This document shows positions 6,501-7,689 of a DNA stretch of 7,689 nt, piece by piece. The stretch spans positions 1 through 7,689 of the forward strand of contig JASHPV010000005.1 in NCBI GenBank assembly GCA_030037875.1, given 5' to 3'. The position numbers were made by a program, and so were the translations under genes. Every line of letters begins with the position of its first letter. Positions within the stretch are counted from its first letter, which is position 1. The stretch comes from Thermoplasmata archaeon. Its GTDB lineage: Archaea; Thermoplasmatota; Thermoplasmata; Lutacidiplasmatales; UBA184. The notes under the pieces were generated by a model, which was not told the origin of the DNA, did no database searches, and saw nothing but the letters and a program-made list of their open reading frames with translations.

Positions 6501-7346
6501 GTGATCGATGTTTACCTGTATGTCGCGCTAGGGGCCGGAATCGCCGCGGGGTATCTAACCCAGTGGAGGAGCCCCTGGATCGAGCGGGCCATTCTGGCCG
6601 ACGTCGTCGTTCTGGTGTTCTTCCTGGGCGTGCTGCTGTCTAGTCTCGCCGCCGTTCACCTCCTTCTCGCCATACCGCTCGCCCTGGGCCTGTTGGCTCT
6701 GACCCTAGTGCTCACCATCGGACTCACGTTCGTCCTTCCGCGACGACCGCGGGTGCCGGGCACCGGGAAACGACCCAGCCCCTTGGGCGTGTTCATCGTC
6801 CTCGCTCTCGTGGTCGGTTATGGCGTGGGCCGTTCCGTGGCGCTGCCCGGAGGAACGGCTATCACGGTCACTCTCCTGATTCTGTTGGCCCTCGTGGGCT
6901 TCAACATCCGTTTCTCGTGGAGCGCCCTCCGGACAGCACCGACCCCGGTGGTGGCAGCGATCGTTGGCGCGCTGGTCGCGGCTCCTATCTTCTCCCTCGC
7001 CACGGGCCTCTCGTTCCGTACGGCGCTAGCGTCGACTCTCGGTTTCGGCTTCTACAGCCTGGCCGGTCCTCTCGTAACGACCGCAGTCGGTCCCTTGGCC
7101 GGTCTTGTCGCGTTCCTGACGAACTTCTTCCGGGAAAACCTGACGATGGTCACGGCACCCTGGCTCGGGCCACGGGTCCGAGCCGAGGGCCTGACGGCCA
7201 TGGGCGGCGCGACCACGATGGACACGACGCTGTATTTTGTGACGGCGTATGGCGACGCCGACTCTGGGTCGATGGCTCTCGCGAGCGGCCTCACCCTGAC
7301 CGTGCTCGCGAGTCTGGCGATCCCGCTCGTCCTCGCCACACTGTGA
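6501..7346 (+). CDS. lysO: LysO-family (DUF340) lysine exporter
   Basis: An integral membrane protein of 281 residues, similar to LysO/YbjE, which exports lysine and toxic lysine analogues across the cytoplasmic membrane. About eight hydrophobic segments are visible, near 4-20, 31-50, 53-80, 95-111, 118-137, 147-168, 176-209 (probably a pair) and 257-281. Family signatures lie in the C-terminal half: GFGFYSLAGP (181-190), FFRENLTMV (209-217) with E212, and MGGATTMDTTL (234-244) with D241; D34 lies in the second segment. Such membrane-embedded acids are the expected cation-coupling or substrate sites. The GTG start has no Shine-Dalgarno sequence and lies 39 nt after purA, in the same frame, with no promoter-like AT stretch between, so it is probably cotranscribed. 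No signal peptide beyond the first membrane segment is seen. Exporter family is well supported; lysine as substrate is by analogy. Confidence 0.88.
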   Translation: MIDVYLYVALGAGIAAGYLTQWRSPWIERAILADVVVLVFFLGVLLSSLAAVHLLLAIPLALGLLALTLVLTIGLTFVLPRRPRVPGTGKRPSPLGVFIVLALVVGYGVGRSVALPGGTAITVTLLILLALVGFNIRFSWSALRTAPTPVVAAIVGALVAAPIFSLATGLSFRTALASTLGFGFYSLAGPLVTTAVGPLAGLVAFLTNFFRENLTMVTAPWLGPRVRAEGLTAMGGATTMDTTLYFVTAYGDADSGSMALASGLTLTVLASLAIPLVLATL

Positions 7347-7388
7347 GCGTGACCATTATGGCCGCCGACGCGTCGGTCCCGTTCGCCG

Positions 7389-7461
7389 GGGCTCGTAGTC
7401 CAGCGGTGAAGACGTCGCTCTCACACAGCGAAGATCGCCGGTTCGAATCCGGCCGAGCCCA
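7389..7461 (+). tRNA. tRNA-Val (anticodon CAC)
   Basis: A complete cloverleaf can be folded by eye. The acceptor stem is GGGCTCG (7389-7395) with CGAGCCC (7454-7460) and discriminator A7461. The D arm has a GTC/GAC stem. The anticodon stem TCGCT/AGCGA encloses loop CTCACAC with anticodon CAC at 7422-7424, reading GTG codons. The variable loop is 5 nt, and the T arm is GCCGG-TTCGAAT-CCGGC. The 3' CCA is not encoded, and no intron is present. It starts 42 nt after the lysO stop; ATTATG near 7355-7360 is a weak TATA candidate at about the right distance, otherwise it could be processed from the lysO transcript. Confidence 0.96.
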
Positions 7462-7471
7462 CTCTCCTCCC

Positions 7472-7484
7472 GGGGGCATCCCCC
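7472..7484 (+). terminator. GC hairpin just after tRNA-Val
   Basis: GGGGG (7472-7476), CAT, CCCCC (7480-7484) can form a short hairpin 10 nt past the tRNA 3' end. There is no following T run, which both bacterial intrinsic and archaeal oligo-T terminators would normally have, so a role in ending transcription or in 3' processing is only possible. Confidence 0.2.
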
Positions 7485-7587
7485 CTCACCGAACCCGCTC
7501 CCTGAGGCGTGCCCGCAACCCGTCCCCCACTCGAGGGTCGGCCCCTCATTGCGCTGAGGTACGGCTTCAGGGCTCGTCTACTGGCAC

Positions 7588-7600
7588 CCTAATTTTTAGG
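7588..7600. repeat. Inverted repeat CCTAA-TTT-TTAGG between two tRNA genes
   Basis: CCTAA (7588-7592) is the perfect complement of TTAGG (7596-7600) around a TTT spacer, in the only AT-rich stretch of the 192-nt gap between the two tRNA genes. It lies 53-66 nt before the second tRNA. Its TTTTTA could serve as a TATA box if the tRNA has a short 5' leader, or its T5 run could be a terminator for the tRNA-Val transcript. The rest of the gap (7462-7653) shows nothing else recognisable. Confidence 0.4.
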
Positions 7601-7653
7601 TCCATGGTTATGTAGCAGTCGACTCTTGATAGGCTGCTGAGCGGCGCGATCGT

Positions 7654-7689
7654 GCCCACGTAGCTCAGCCCGGATAGAGCGCCCCTTTC
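7654..7689 (+). tRNA. Partial tRNA cut by the window edge (possibly tRNA-Arg)
   Basis: The 5' half of a tRNA: acceptor strand GCCCACG (7654-7660), T8-A9, D stem GCTC/GAGC around AGCCCGGATA, base 26 G, anticodon stem strand CCCCT, then T32, T33 and C34 as the last base seen. The layout matches tRNA spacing exactly up to U33, so the anticodon starts with C. The G18-G19-A20 order, with A20 a known arginine identity element in many tRNAs, and the GGATAGAGC D arm favour Arg (CCG or CCT), but the identity is not proven because the anticodon is off the edge. Confidence 0.8.

Noticed and set aside
7291..7479. Minus-strand 62-codon frame containing ARPDSNRRSSLCES
   Set aside because: It is antisense to tRNA-Val; this peptide pattern is a known artefact of translating the complement of a tRNA gene.
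1..7689. CRISPR arrays, insertion sequences, toxin-antitoxin or defence genes
   Set aside because: No spaced direct repeats, transposase, integrase, nuclease or toxin motifs were seen on either strand.

Overview
This window looks like a stretch of chromosome from a GC-rich archaeon. The evidence is indirect: an archaeal-type BRE/TATA element (CGAAA followed by CTTAAA, with TTATAAA just upstream) before the first operon, a complete tRNA gene with no encoded CCA, and frequent GTG starts with no visible Shine-Dalgarno sequence, as expected for leaderless or translationally coupled genes. The gene content (PurA of the long form, a LysO-type exporter, GT4 glycosyltransferases, an M20 amidohydrolase) is compatible with a euryarchaeal or Thermoplasmatota lineage, but the taxon is inference and cannot be settled from this sequence alone.

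Layout. Positions 1-310 hold no confident gene. Bases 1-217 are rich in self-complementary segments, and 221-238 hold an AT-rich promoter followed by a structured leader. Positions 311-3735 (+) are a tight three-gene operon: an M20/ArgE-DapE metallo-amidohydrolase, then two paralogous GT4 glycosyltransferases (9-nt gap, then a 4-nt GTGA overlap). Positions 3692-4998 (-) hold a fold-type I aminotransferase followed, through an ATGA overlap, by a possible 54-residue protein whose end overlaps the convergent glycosyltransferase gene by 44 nt. A 41-bp gap separates the aminotransferase from the divergent gene for adenylosuccinate synthetase (purA, 5040-6461, +), which is followed 39 nt later by a LysO-family (DUF340) membrane exporter (6501-7346, +). 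The right end carries a complete tRNA-Val(CAC) at 7389-7461 and the first half of another tRNA, possibly Arg, cut by the window edge.

How the genes fit together. The first operon probably makes or trims a glycoconjugate, with two sequential sugar transfers and hydrolysis of an acyl-amide or peptide-like bond; the substrate cannot be read from the sequence. PurA commits IMP to AMP synthesis using aspartate, and the divergent aminotransferase resembles aspartate aminotransferases, so the shared intergenic region could link aspartate supply to purine synthesis (inference). LysO would export lysine or a related cationic amino acid. Most of the window is ordinary metabolism and tRNA content. I do not see a defence system, mobile element or CRISPR array. 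The points worth a second look are the structured untranslated left end, the purA start site, the small overlapping gene, and the M20-GT4-GT4 operon.
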